Notes under the pieces: model-generated
Seen by the model: only the letters and a program-made list of their open reading frames with translations
Databases searched by the model: none
Told to the model about the DNA's origin: nothing
In this document: positions 23,361-34,833 of the stretch, one piece after another
Numbering within the stretch: the stretch's first letter is position 1
Layout of the letters: the number at the start of each line of letters is the position of its first letter
From: Apiospora phragmitis
Taxonomy: Eukaryota > Ascomycota > Sordariomycetes > Amphisphaeriales > Apiosporaceae
Direction of reading: 5' to 3'
DNA length: 64,000 bases
Assembly (NCBI GenBank): GCA_038363925.1
Contig: JAQQWL010000001.1
Coordinates: forward strand, 1,612,001 to 1,676,000
Program-made: the position numbers and the translations under genes

Positions 23361-23886
23361 TGCGACTGTAGCTCACTCGTAAAAAGGTATTTGGGGTGAG
23401 TGAGGATCGTAGGATTACCGTGCCATCTCAAGCGCAGGGTTTTAGTTGGTCAATGGACATAAAAACAGCGAATGTGTATTCGTCGTCGCTGGTGACAGAT
23501 TGTTGATATCTGGCAATCTCATAAGGCCAGAAGCTACATAACAGGTAGGTTTTGGTCGGTTACAGGGGGGGGTCCCACACAAGCTCATCGGATGTGTCAG
23601 CTGCAGCACGCTAATAATAGGTTTCTCCAGGGCCTTACAGCTGAGGGACATTGATTAGAAACGGTTCAGCTCAACCTCCAACCTCGAGGCTCAAGCTTGT
23701 TGCCTGCAAACATCGTGACTCAGCTACTACATTCGTTTCGACCCACTGCTGCCTCCAGCTTTTTTCTACCGTATCGTCTTTCGAGAGCGCCCAGATATTT
23801 CCAAGCGGAGAGCCCAGCGGGTTTAGACGACAAGTGCAAGGCCGAAGGAGTTCAGGACAATCACTGTCGAGGGTGAACTGATTCAG
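23361..23886. promoter_or_regulatory. Divergent intergenic region between SDR and G-patch genes
   Basis: 526 bp between two outward-facing start codons; a shared promoter region by position. No particular element could be identified. Confidence 0.4.
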
Positions 23887-24557
23887 ATGGCTTCTAAGGA
23901 TGCAGCAGATGTGAGATATGACGACGACGACGACGACTATGATGTTCGGCTTGAGCATAAGAAGCCTTTCAGTGCAGGGCTCAGGCGCAAGCTCATCCAA
24001 TTTGTTCCGGCGTCATCTGAAGAAACCACATCCACGGAACAAAACAGGACGACCAGCACACCTGCAAAATCCATAGAAGACATTTACCTGAACATAGTCA
24101 TGCCGCCACGAGATACGGCCTCTGCCCCTCCAGAGAGCCCAGTATCATACAGGATATGTGAGTTGTGCCAGTTGCCGCTTGATGGAGGCGCAACTGCCAG
24201 CCACGAAGCATCAATAGCACACCAAGTCTGTCTGGAACATTCTCACCCGCCTCGGCTCTCGACAGGTCACGCATGGGTTTAGCTGTCCTTAAGTCACAGG
24301 GATGGGATCCTGATGCGAGAAAGGGGCTTGGCGCTTCGCAGCAAGGCGTACAATACCCGATCAAAGCGAAGCAAAAAAGAGACATGTTGGGCATTGGTGT
24401 GCAAGTGCCCAAGGACTTGGAGAAGTGGAAGAAGGAGAAGCCCCAGAAGCTGGATGCGGGCAAGGTTCGCAAAAAGGCCGCCGAAGACAAGAAGCGAAGG
24501 GAAAGGCTTCAACGACAGTTCTACGGTAATCCGGACATTGAGAAGTATTTGGGTTGA
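23887..24557 (+). CDS. G-patch domain protein, GPANK1-like (one frameshift)
   Basis: ATG is at 23887 and stop at 24557; about 223 residues after correction. The start has an Asp run (DDDDDDYDV), followed by a KKPFSAGLRRKLIQFVP segment, a CxxC...H zinc-finger-like element (CELCQLP, then HEASIAHQ) and a G-patch (LKSQGWDPDARKGLG), then a basic C-terminus ending GNPDIEKYLG. G-patches activate DEAH helicases or bind RNA. A base is missing near 24250-24252: the sequence reads HSHPP in one frame and SALDRSRMGLAVL in the next. Both sides are well conserved in this family from memory, so an assembly deletion is likely. Confidence 0.82.
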
Positions 24558-24721
24558 AATCAGCGTTCTTCAGGACAATGGAATTAGAGCAGAATTTTAA
24601 AGCATGATATCCAATAGAGAATGTCAAATTTCATATGCAATGTGAGATATACACAGCTCGCGCTTGACATAGACCGCACACTCTTCGAACCTACGTTTTC
24701 CAGTTGAATCGCTTACTACTA

Positions 24722-24744
24722 ACGTATCCTACAAGCGAATATCC
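24722..24744 (+). repeat. Left terminal inverted repeat of the transposon
   Basis: Begins ACGTATCCTACAAGCG directly after a TA at 24720-24721. It pairs with 26543-26565 at 21 of 23 positions. Both differences are C/T or G/A transitions, as RIP would cause. A related subterminal copy (AAGCGAATGTCT) lies at 24750-24761. Confidence 0.85.
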
Positions 24745-26542
24745 TATATAAGCGAATGTCTCATTCTTTTACACCCCTTCTGATAAAATATAAGTTAATT
24801 TTACCACAACGCATTTAATATATTAAAATTAATCGGAATCCTCATCTTTAAATACTTCTATATTATTCTAATAAGTGCGCGTATTATACCCGGGCTCTCC
24901 GTAAATTCTACAGCGCTATAAACGTGTCTTAAACGTCCTCGTATAACTACTCCTCCGACGCGATTCGTTTTATAACTATCCATTAACGTCCCTTTAAAAC
25001 TGCAGGTCTTCTCTAGCTTATATACGAAATAATTTTTTATTTTATAGCCGTTTCTTTTTCGTACGGCGGCGCCGGCTAAATATCTTATTTATCTTTTAAA
25101 ATATCGCGTTCTCACTTTTTAAAAGAGTAACTCGGTATATAATATACGTTATAACTTTTACGATTTAATTAAAACTAATTAAAATAAATATTAAAAAGCT
25201 ATTTTAATATTATATAATATAGTTTTAAACGTATTCGGTTTAAAATTAAACTTTAATCGAGTTATTTAAAATTTTTAATTCTTAAAAAATAAGTAGGCCG
25301 GAAAACGTCCCCGGAGGTATTAAAATATATAGCTTTATATCTAATTATAAAATAATATATTCCGGATTATACGAGACGAGTCCTATTTTTTAAAAGCTTT
25401 TTTATATATTCGAAACGGTAAAAATCGCCTGGAACGCTTTTAAAAACGCTAGTAGGAAGTCCTCTTTTAAGATGTAAGTAATATACGCCCGTATAAAATA
25501 TTTAAATTTTTTTTCGTACGCCTTTTTTAATATATAAAAATAGCTAATATTAAAAGGTTAAAACTTATATAATAAATAAGAAAATATATAAAGTATAATA
25601 ATCGAGTTCTTTTTATAATAAAGCTCGAAAGTTATTAAATAATAACTTTTATAGCCGTTTAAAACTAAGAGGCGATAATAACCCTTCGTATAAAACTTAA
25701 TATATTAATTAAAATATTAAATCTAGTCTTCGCCTTTTTTATTCGTAGTTTAGCTATTTTTAATAACTGCGATCACCTAGTCCTTTAATAATAGGCTGTT
25801 TTCGTACTAAGAAAAAAGGTACGTTTTCTTAATAAAGATAATATACGGAGGGATGGCGTAACCGTATAATCCGACGCCTTGAATAATTATAACCTATTCT
25901 CGATTCTTTTATTATATTACTTTAAGCTTTCCGCGTTAATTAAAGGTGGTTACGATTATTTTAAACGAGATTTAATTTATAAGAAAGCTAGTTTCGTTAA
26001 AGTTATAAATATCCTCTTTTTAAATCTCGTATTTATAAATTATATTTCGTATAAGGGTAAACTACGCGTAATACGCGTCGGGATCTTTATAAAGGACTTT
26101 TTAATAATCGATTTTTTAATTAAAACGCGTCTAGAGGTCTAGTTATTATTATATAAATTTAAAGGCTTAATTAACGCCGACGCGTCTCGCGTCGCGTAAA
26201 TTAAATAATTAATTCGCTATATCTTTTATACTACTTAGTCGAGGAAAAAATAATCGCGTATTTAAATTAATAATATATCGAATAATCGTATTTTTTTCGA
26301 AATTTAAAAACTTTTAAAAATTCGTAAATATTTCGCGTTATATAAGTTAATTATTTCGTTTATATTATAAAAATTTTAATAAAATATAATAAATTAATAT
26401 AGCCTTTTATATACTTAAAATTAAGTCTTCTTAAAGCGCTTAAAACGCTAGAATTATATTACTCTCTTTTTAAAGTTATAGCATTTTCGGACGTAAAAGA
26501 ATATTAAAAAAAGTTGAGGCTATAAGGAAATTTGTGAAAGTG

Positions 26543-26565
26543 GGACATTCGCTTGTGGGATACGT
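26543..26565 (-). repeat. Right terminal inverted repeat of the transposon
   Basis: On the minus strand it begins ACGTATCCCACAAGCG and is followed outward by TA at 26566-26567. It matches the left end except for two transitions. Confidence 0.85.
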
Positions 26566-27951
26566 TATTCGTTCTTAAACCATGAGAAATGATTCCAGTT
26601 ATATATGAATAATACCCGTATATATGAATGTCGAACAATCTTTAGACATCTCGAAGGCCAGCAGTAAAGAAACGTATTTATTCGATAGTCATGGCTGAAT
26701 AATGTACTTGGTGTTGGGTATTTGGTATTCATCTTGAGGAGCGCGAGCTGGATAAAACACATTTTACTCGGTTCCGTTACGAAACACAAGTTTATTGCAG
26801 GCCGGATTCCCTCGTCTATCTGCAAACCCCTGGGTCCGTAGCAAAAAGGCCAACCTTGGATTCTGGCATAAGCCGCAAAATGGTAGAATAGCCGCCGGAC
26901 TGTTCGTTGATCGTGAACTGTTGACAATGAGTGGTGGAAACCTGCCAAAAGAGTAATCCCGGACAATGCCTACGGAGAGATCTGAGGCAACTTGAGACGA
27001 CATAGACAGATAGTGGGTCGTCTCATGTTCTGCAGAATCCACTCCTCAGCTCCGGCCGTTTGGCTGGCCACTATGGATGAACGGAGTAACGGTAGGATTA
27101 CCACTGATCGCCCAATATTTTATTGATACTCTGCTGATCATATCGTTGCCAGGCTATATATATACACAATGACCATCCCAAATCCAATACTTATAGTATT
27201 GATGACCTTACCCCGAGAAAAAGATATTATTCTTATTCTAGATAACAGCAACCTCGGCAATACGAACCATGTCAGTATCTCCGGTGGAGATAGAGCCGGT
27301 ATCTTGGAGCCGCCTTGTCATCAGTTTCGACCAACAGAATTCATGGGTTCCCTGGGCGCTGGGGATGGCTATGTGCATATTCGCAAGGTTGGCTACGTGA
27401 AGAACTGCCCTGCAAACATGTAGAAATCCGGTAAGAACCATCCACCCCTACCATAGGACTCGGTAAATGAGCCCGATTTTGCCATGGTGTCGGGATCTGC
27501 ACCGGGGTTATAGGCACTACTGCATATCAGGAGGACCCCCCAAAAGCCGTGACAGTCTGTTTTGATAGGTTGAAAGGATTGCCAACTGGGTTTCAGCTAG
27601 TTTAAACGATCCAGACTTGACATATTGGATCCATGTCATCCAGGGTGAACATCGTGACAGCTTCACGTCCTGCATGGCGACTACAACGAGGACTCTTGGC
27701 ATGTCGCTTGTCCACCCAAATGGAGACATTATAGACGCTTCGTCTTCTGCTCTTCGGGTATAAGAAGCCCCGAGTAGACGACATTGTTGTTTACTCTGAT
27801 TCTGCTTGCTCATCCACACAATCCAGCTCGGTCCGGTCTTTCGCTTCTTCTACCAACCTTTACATTCACTTCTTCACCGGACTATTCCAACTACGTCTTT
27901 CTTTAAGAGCTGTGCTCCGTTTCTAAGACCTTCTACATACCCATATACAAG
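26566..27951. other. Intergenic region with no gene called
   Basis: About 1.4 kb from the transposon to the secreted-protein gene. Base composition returns abruptly to normal at the repeat boundary. A frame at 27169-27423 and others on the minus strand have no recognisable content. Confidence 0.4.
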
Positions 27952-28422
27952 ATGCAGACCTTCAACGCCATCCTCTCCGTCCTGGCCCTGGCCACTTGCG
28001 TCAGCGCCCACGGCCGCCTCATCACCCCTCCAGGTCTCCCCAACAGCGGCCCTCTGCAGGACATCCGCGTCACCGCCAACAGCTGCGGCCAGGGCGTGAC
28101 CGTCGGCGGCAACGCCGTGGCGACCTTCAAGGCCGGCGCGACCCAGGAGATCACCTGGACCGTGGACAACGGCGACGGCGCCGGCCCCTTCGGCGTCTTC
28201 TTCGACCCCACCGGCAAGGGCACCAGCTTCAGCGTCAAGGCCGACATGGTCAAGAACATGGAGGGCCAGAACGGCGGCGTCGCCAACAGCTTTCCCCGCG
28301 GAAACCATATCCTCAGCTTCAAGGTGCCCGCTACCAAGTGCAACAAGTGCGTCATGCAGGTCCGACAGGTCCTCACCGGCAAGGATGGATTCGGATCCTG
28401 CGCGGTCGTCAGCATCCGGTAA
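27952..28422 (+). CDS. Small secreted protein with N-terminal His (Egh16-like / LPMO-like)
   Basis: 156 residues, no intron, strongly GC-rich codon use. A signal peptide of 19 residues (MQTFNAILSVLALATCVSA) is followed by a mature start HGRLITPP. A processed N-terminal His is the hallmark of copper proteins such as LPMOs and the related X325 proteins. The NGDGAGPFGVFFDPTG segment and the Cys pattern (SCGQG, CNKCVMQV, GSCAV) recall the Egh16/Gas1 family of fungal surface proteins, but the protein is shorter than those. A second His (RGNHILSF) could complete a metal site. Activity is not established from sequence; a cell-wall or host-surface role is an inference. Confidence 0.72.
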   Translation: MQTFNAILSVLALATCVSAHGRLITPPGLPNSGPLQDIRVTANSCGQGVTVGGNAVATFKAGATQEITWTVDNGDGAGPFGVFFDPTGKGTSFSVKADMVKNMEGQNGGVANSFPRGNHILSFKVPATKCNKCVMQVRQVLTGKDGFGSCAVVSIR

Positions 28423-29038
28423 AGCAGTGGGTGGATATGTGTTTGCCGAAACACGATAGCTTTGGATTATTTGCCAACCTGATGGCTGCGGAAAGGAATG
28501 AGGGGCTTCAATATCCCTACAATCAGGCTCGTACATACCGATCAACTTCTATATGCTATAAGGAAGGATAATAATTTACCAATATAATTTGTACATCAAT
28601 TACTGCCCCTCGAACGTTATCGCTTCTCACCACATCCCCATATCACTTTCTACTCATGCTTTCTCGAGATGATGCCAGAAAACCGTTGTATCCCTTTGAT
28701 AGAACAGCCAATATTTCAAATCTCAACTATGAGCAACTAACCACCGTTCAATCCTACTTACTAAAGGCAGGTCCACTGAGAGGTGGCTTCGAATGAACCA
28801 CTTGGCCCTTTGGGTTCAGCCTCAACCCGGCTCATATTAGCCATGTTTACTTGGGCCAGTCATAACAGCATGTGACAGCATGAGTCTAGTGTAGCCTTAT
28901 GAATGGGAAACCTTCGTCTAGCACTTCTTATATATAAACCATTACACCCATGCCCCCTCTGATGTTTGTACTCCTCATCATATCCATCTACGTGATCCAT
29001 TACAGAGCCTATTTCAGTTATACCACGATACAGCAACG
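28423..29038. other. Intergenic region
   Basis: 3' flank of the secreted-protein gene and upstream region of a very short open frame; nothing else seen. Confidence 0.4.
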
Positions 29039-29167
29039 ATGATGAACGAAATCCGCCAACTCTTCTCTTATATTGCATTCTTCCTGCTCTGCGGGGCTTT
29101 CAACCTGATCATCGCTATCTTCTTCCGGGAAATATTCTACCTGTTTAAGCCCCTATTCGGTTACTAG
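29039..29167 (+). CDS. Possible 42-residue membrane micropeptide
   Basis: ATGATG at 29039 opens a frame of 42 residues ending TAG at 29165-29167. The product is almost entirely one hydrophobic, Phe-rich helix (LFSYIAFFLLCGAFNLIIAI, then FFREIFYLFKPLFGY). A sequence context with A-rich upstream bases (CAGCAACG before ATG) is acceptable for a fungal start. No homologue is recognised. It could equally be an exon of a longer gene together with 29275-29682, or chance. Confidence 0.3.
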   Translation: MMNEIRQLFSYIAFFLLCGAFNLIIAIFFREIFYLFKPLFGY

Positions 29168-29274
29168 AGTCCACCCTCGAACTCTGTAACCAGCAGCAAC
29201 CCATCTCCCCTCTCTCGCCGCTTTAAACCACTACAAGACCCAACCGACACTCAGTCGCTGAGTCGTGGGCAAAG

Positions 29275-29682
29275 ATGGCACAAATACCTGAGTTCTACCG
29301 AGCAATTTATCGTCGGCAGAGCGCCAAGATATGCTATAAGCTCAGGCGTGCCTTCTACAAGGCCTGTCCGCCAGCTCGCTGGTTCTTCTTCCACGCCAAG
29401 TGGGAGACCTACAGAGTAGTCCGGTACTTTGAGCTCGTGGGCCAGGGAACACGACTATGCGGCGCACCCCTCTTACTTTGCGCATACTGGCCTGTCTGCT
29501 GGCACCCATTCGAGTTCCAAAAGGTAGGTAGATCTTCTGTTCAATTCATCCCCGCTTGGGCTCAGCAGCAGCAGCAGGAGTGGACTGACAGGTATTATCA
29601 ATCGCACCAAAGCTCGAAACGCGGCAAATTTTACAGCGCCTACCACAATGCGAATCGGTATCTGTTGCCTTTCAGACGATAG
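29275..29682 (+). CDS. Small basic, aromatic-rich hypothetical protein
   Basis: 135 residues from ATG 29275 to stop 29682, rich in Tyr, Phe, Trp, Arg and Lys (for example AIYRRQSAKICYKLRRAFYK and ARWFFFHAKWETYRVVRYF). There is a hydrophobic patch LCGAPLLLCAYWPVCW. A possible donor (GTAGGT) lies after FEFQK, so the true 3' end may be spliced. No family is recognised. It may be a lineage-specific gene. Confidence 0.4.
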   Translation: MAQIPEFYRAIYRRQSAKICYKLRRAFYKACPPARWFFFHAKWETYRVVRYFELVGQGTRLCGAPLLLCAYWPVCWHPFEFQKVGRSSVQFIPAWAQQQQQEWTDRYYQSHQSSKRGKFYSAYHNANRYLLPFRR

Positions 29683-31058
29683 TGCGATGATTCAATGAAC
29701 AAGAGGCGAATGCTGGCCGGCGACCCTTTTCGTATATGCACTTGCCAAGCAATGAATATTGTATACCCGTCACGCCAAGATCGGCCGGATCAACGAATGG
29801 ATGTCTTCAGGGAGCGTGTGAGTCGCAAGGACCGAAAAAGGGGTGAAAGACCCTGAGGCTGTGGGCGCACCCACATGGCGTACCCAAGCATGTATGTAAT
29901 GGGGTGCGCAAATGTGCAGTAGGATGTGCACCTTTCTCGTCACCTTAAGGGATGCAAATGACTGCAGGTGGCCTGTAATAAGTTCGTTGGAGGATGATCT
30001 ATCTTATTTTAAAGGTTACTTGGGTTACCTAATACTACTGCTGCTTACACCGCAAGGATTTGATAGATCAGAACAAGTTCCACAATTGAATGGAGATATG
30101 TCTCATCGACCCCTACTTGGTGTTTTGCTACCTACGTACTACCGGTAACCGCTAAGAGCTGTGACCAGAACAGAACCTTTGGATGGAAGGTAGGTATTCT
30201 ACTGCGCTTGGAGCAGGTTAGCAGGCTCTTATGGTGAGAGCTGCTTCTCTCTCTATCTTCAAAATTGCAGTGTTTCGGGTTTATGTTGATTGCTACAATA
30301 CAATTCGAAGTGGTCCGAATTCGATATCACCCATCAAAGCTTCAAGAGCCCCTGGATGTTTAGCCACAGCAGCTTACCACTAGCTCGTAGGACCCGTGCG
30401 GCTCTTGATTGGCCTGACTAGCGTGGCTAGCTTGAGTGGGTGGAGGGCCTAACCTGGTCCTACACGCCCAAAGCCAAAGAACGGTCGCATCGCATTGAGT
30501 CGTCTGGTCGTCTCGTTTTGGGCACTGAAACCCCGCCGAGGGTCAAGCAAAGCATTGATTCCCTTTGAAAGAGAAGCGTCCCGCTCTTTGCTGGGGAGCG
30601 AGCACGAACTTCTGTTCTGTTCTTGGAAGCGCTGCATCGTCACCTGATTGTTTCTTGACTGCCGACCGACTCTACTGTGACTTACCGACTGCCTGCATTG
30701 CTGTACCTGCGGAAAAAGGAACGCACTATTTCTAGTGGCTCTTGAGCCTGCGACCTCAACAAACACATTACCTACCGCACTCTTGATTCAATTCAAAGCT
30801 CGACCTGCTGGACAGACGTCATTGGCCTTGCAACAAGATAATACAAGCTGACCGCATTCCCCTCCACGACGCCGAATTCCCAGGGACCTAGCACATTCCG
30901 CGGTCAGACCTAATTAGCTACCAGGCCCGATATACCAAGTTGCTGCTCGGCGCAGACATCGCAATAATTCTACGAGGCCTCACCTTTTTGCACTTTCGGG
31001 ACAACTCGAGCTTCTTGCCCAGGAGTCGCCCAAGAACCAGGGGCTGGCAATAGCCAAG
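29683..31058. other. Intergenic region
   Basis: About 1.4 kb upstream of sec1. A minus-strand frame at 30449-30766 has no recognisable content. The sec1 promoter and 5'UTR are expected near the right end. Confidence 0.4.
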
Positions 31059-33524
31059 ATGGGGGTCTCCGTGATGCACGAACAGCGGGAGAGTAAGCCA
31101 CAAGCCTTTGTTCTCTTGAAGCTTTCGTCTTCGTCGACTTCTGGAGTTGGTTGGGACCTCGTTTACTGACAAACGATGTTTCTGTCCTGCAGTCATAATA
31201 GATACGATCAAGAACATCACCCAAAACGACGTAAGCCATTGTTCCGAAACATCACGTACCACTGCCCAACTGACATGAGGCCGTGAATCAGTGGAAGGTC
31301 CTGGTTATCGACGAGCATTCGAAAAAGATTCTGGATAGCGTGGTGAAGGAAGATGATATACTCAGCCAGAATATCGCAAGTATGCAAGGCCAGCACGTCG
31401 AAGTGAGAGGCATCTTTGGCTGAACTGCGTTATGACAGATATCGAGCGCATCGAGGAGCGCAGGGAAAGAAACCCGACTATGGATGCCATCTACATCCTT
31501 ACACCGGAACAATATATTGTCGATTGCTTGATGGCTGACCTGGAGCAAAGGCGCTACCAGAAAAGCTTCCTCGTCTGGACTGGTGTGCTCGATCCGCAGC
31601 TACGGAAGCGGATAAATGGCTCGCCTATGGCCCAACAGCAGATAGGGGGGGTTCGAGACACTGTCGATAGACTTCTTCCCTCGCGAGTCGCATCTCGTTA
31701 CATTCAAGGACCCCTGGAGCTTCCCGGTTCTGTATCACCCAGCTTGCAATGGCCTAGTAGCTAAACATATGCGAGAACTGGCCCAGAAGGTTCGTTGAAA
31801 CTTGCAAGCATTTGTCGCATACATCCCGGCTAACTAGTTCGTAAGATCGCAGGCGTCTGTATAACACTTGGCGAGTACCCCAAGGTCAGATACTACCGAC
31901 CGAGAGCCCCCTTGCACGAAGCAAGTGTTCTCAGTGCTCATTTGGCTCGGTTCGTTTCCGACGAGCTTGACGAGTACGCGCAATGGAACCCCAACTTCCC
32001 ACCGCCGAGTTCACGACCCCAGGGTATTTTGCTGGTGACCGACAGGTCCATGGATATCATGGCTCCCTTGGTCCATGAGTTCACGTATCAGGCCATGGCC
32101 CATGACCTGTTACCGATCAAAGAAGGCGATAAAACAACTTTCCACATGACGGTAAATGAGGGGGCGCCAGATGCTGAGGAGAAGGACATGGAACTCAGCG
32201 ATAAGGACAAGGTCTGGGTGGACAACCGTCACAGGCACATGAAAGACACCATCGATAAGTTGATGAGTGATTTCCAGAAGTTCCTTGACCAAAATGCCAG
32301 CTTTACGGACGCGGAAGCGGACAGCACCAACCTAAACACCATCAAGGATATGTTGGCGGGCCTACCACAATTCCAGGAGATGAAAGAGATCTATTCGCTT
32401 CATCTTACCATGGCACAGGAGTGTATGAATATCTTTGCGAGCCGAAAACTTCCCGACATTGCTTCCTCGGAGCAAACCATGGCCACGGGTCTTGATGAGG
32501 ACTACCGCAAGCCGAAGGAGGTTTTGCAAGCTGTTGTGCGTTTACTTGACGATGATGCAATCACGTCGTCAGATCGACTGCGGCTCGTCATCATGTATGC
32601 TCTCTATCGCGATGGTGTGATATTAGAGGACATCAAGCGACTTCTTGCGCACGCATCCCTGCCTCCACAAGACACCGAAGTTGTGGCAAATCTGGAGCTC
32701 CTCGGAGCCCGTACCACGATCGCGTTAAAAGACCCGAAGCGTGATACCACGCCTCTATTCCCCATCGACGTTAAGAGCATGGTCCCTAACGAGGAATACG
32801 CGCTTTCGCGTTTCCAACCTGTCCTCAAGCCGCTTCTCGAAAACCTATGCAGGGGTGCCTTGGATCAAACAGCGTTTCCTTATGTGAAGCCTCCTCTGGA
32901 TCCCAATGAAGATATGATTGTCGGTCAAGGCTCGTTGCGCGCTGCGAAACCTAGCTGGGCAGGCGCAGGTCGACGAGTACCCGAGAACCGACAACGCATC
33001 ATTGTTTTCATGGCAGGCGGCGCTACGTTTTCCGAGAGCCGCATTTGCTTTGAGGTCGGCAATTCACTTAATCGCGATGTGATCCTGACGACCAGCCATA
33101 TGCTGACGCCTCAGCTGTTCATTCGCCAAGTTGGCGACCTCAGTGTCGACAAGCGGCGTCTTGATCTTCCCATGGACCGCCCTCCAAGGCGTGCACCTGC
33201 ACATCTCTTTGAGAGGCCCCCTCCGCCCCAAATGGCCGCACCTCCACCTCCCGGGGCACCAGGAAGAGCACCAGGGAGGGGGACAAGGCTTACCTGGCCG
33301 CAGACCCATGCCACCCGGCGCTGGTGGTGGTTTACCAGGTGCGCCCCGTGCTCCGGCACCACCTACCCAAGCTATGGCTAGCATGAATCTTGGACCAGCC
33401 GCGCCAGGCCGGTCATCTCCTGACAATGGAAGCCCTACACCACCTCCCAGCAGTGACAAACCACATAAAATGGAGAAAAGAGAAGAAGAAACGCAACCTA
33501 TTCGGTATGAAGAAGAGCCATTGA
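31059..33524 (+). CDS. sec1: Sec1/Munc18 protein (exocytosis), three frameshifts
   Basis: SM protein that binds the exocytic SNARE complex at the plasma membrane. Five exons: 31059-31092, 31193-31230, 31292-31379, 31439-31789 and 31846-33524, all with canonical sites. Signatures include IIDTIKNITQND, DAIYILTPEQYIVDCLMAD, SFLVWTGVLDPQLRKRI, PQGILLVTDRSMDIMAPLVH and the C-terminal domain ending RQVGDLSVDKRRLDLP. After it come a Pro/Gly-rich tail and a basic end (KKKRNLFGMKKSH). Three single-base insertions break it: a G7 run at 31645-31651, a G at about 33274-33276 and an A at 33476-33479. With them removed the product is about 728 residues. The long Pro/Gly-rich tail is typical of filamentous fungi, judged from memory. 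Confidence 0.92.
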
Positions 33525-34833
33525 TTGCTAAGCGTTGTGGAATTTGGCAGTCATCAGTAATCAGGTGCTCAGAACCCCCGATGGATACTTGAAAGAGATA
33601 CAAAGGTCTACCACAATGAGACCCCAATGGAATTCACCGATTCAAACCTTCGATTGTTGAGCAGCACGGCGCGGCCTAGCAAAGATAAGAACCGAGAAGC
33701 GGACGGCCTTATCACCAAATGAGTGCTGCTGTACTCACCAATATTACGATCACACTCCAGGATAGGATCACAACGCAAGCGTTTCACTGGACGTGCTCAC
33801 TTGGATGACTTGAAACATCTTTAGATAAGGGGAAGCAACATGAGAAGGAGATGGCTGGAAGTCATATGCGCAATAGGGCCAGTCGGCATTCTAGGCACCG
33901 CACCGGGCAGCTTCTCGGGATAAGCAAGGGACAGATCCAAGAAAGGGGGGATTAGCCGAAACTCGATAGATACTTAATTCACATCAAACAATATCCGCGG
34001 CCTTATCAGCAATGTTCTAAGTTCTGGGAATATGGGGCATATTGTAATAAGAGTATGGGCTGCCTCCTTGAGGTTGGTCTTTGATATCTTATTGGTACGG
34101 TACGAACATGGGTTAAGCTCAGTCTCGTGTCGAGACTTCTATCCCATTTGATCACCCCTGACAATTATACTTTCCGAGCCACGCGATAGAAACTTCGCTT
34201 GCATTGAGATGCCCACCATGGCCCGTAATACGTCGTGCCGAAGAATGGGACGAACCTTTGGTTCTTTAGAATTGAGACCGGAAACTCTCCATACTTGTTC
34301 TGTTGGATATCCTGTACTCCTCCACGTGTAGAGTATGAACAGATGATTTGTCTGCAGCCATGGAACCCGCAGTACCAATGAAGAAATATCGTTACATAGT
34401 ATCTACCCCACTGCAATTACCATTGCCAAGGTGCTGAGGATATCATGCCCTTGTTGTAGTGAATACTATCACATACTAGCCATCATTTCTTGACCCATTG
34501 TGAATCGTGATCATCGCTCCAGACGATGATAAGCTTTCGCAAGCCAACGCATGTAGGGATGCAAATGGTTAATAAGGTCTTACTAAAGTTGATGCGCCCA
34601 GGTCGTAGAGAGTGACAGGAACGAATTATGAAAAGTTGCCACACTTGTCTGCAAATGGGACTGACTCGTGAGCATGGTTGGCTCATCATAGATGTGATCT
34701 TCTCGGTGTGTTGGGTAGTACTGCCATCTGACCTACCGGGTCACACCAACCCAAAACTCCACGCCATGAATATCGTGACGGGGAAGTTAGCGGGCTTCCC
34801 TCTTGATCAAGTACAGTTGTTGTTGTTGTTGTG
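33525..34833. other. Intergenic region
   Basis: About 1.3 kb between sec1 and the membrane-protein gene; no recognisable feature apart from a short TTG run just before 34834. Confidence 0.4.

Larger units (their letters stand above)
24722..26565 (-). mobile_element. RIP-degraded pogo/Fot1-type (Tc1-mariner superfamily) DNA transposon
   Basis: A 1844-bp AT-rich island is bounded by 23-bp terminal inverted repeats with two mismatches and flanked on both sides by TA, the usual pogo/Tc1-mariner target site. On the minus strand a decayed DDE_1 transposase can be followed with many stops and no frame loss over long stretches: SENAITLKRE near 26495, EDIYNFNETSF near 26010, VIIIQGVGLYGYAIPPYIIF near 25860, LLVLNGYKSYY near 25660 and KEDFLLAFLKAFQAIFTVSN near 25440. 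CA and TG dinucleotides are almost absent while CpG remains, the signature of RIP. All three catalytic Asp codons (25996-25998, 25657-25659, 25549-25551) now read Asn. The element is dead. Confidence 0.9.

Noticed and set aside
25879..26142. 87-codon frame within the transposon on the plus strand
   Set aside because: It is antisense to the decayed transposase and arises from RIP-made AT richness.
24722..26565. AT-rich island as a centromere or mitochondrial insertion
   Set aside because: Its ends are inverted repeats with TA flanks and it encodes a decayed DDE transposase.
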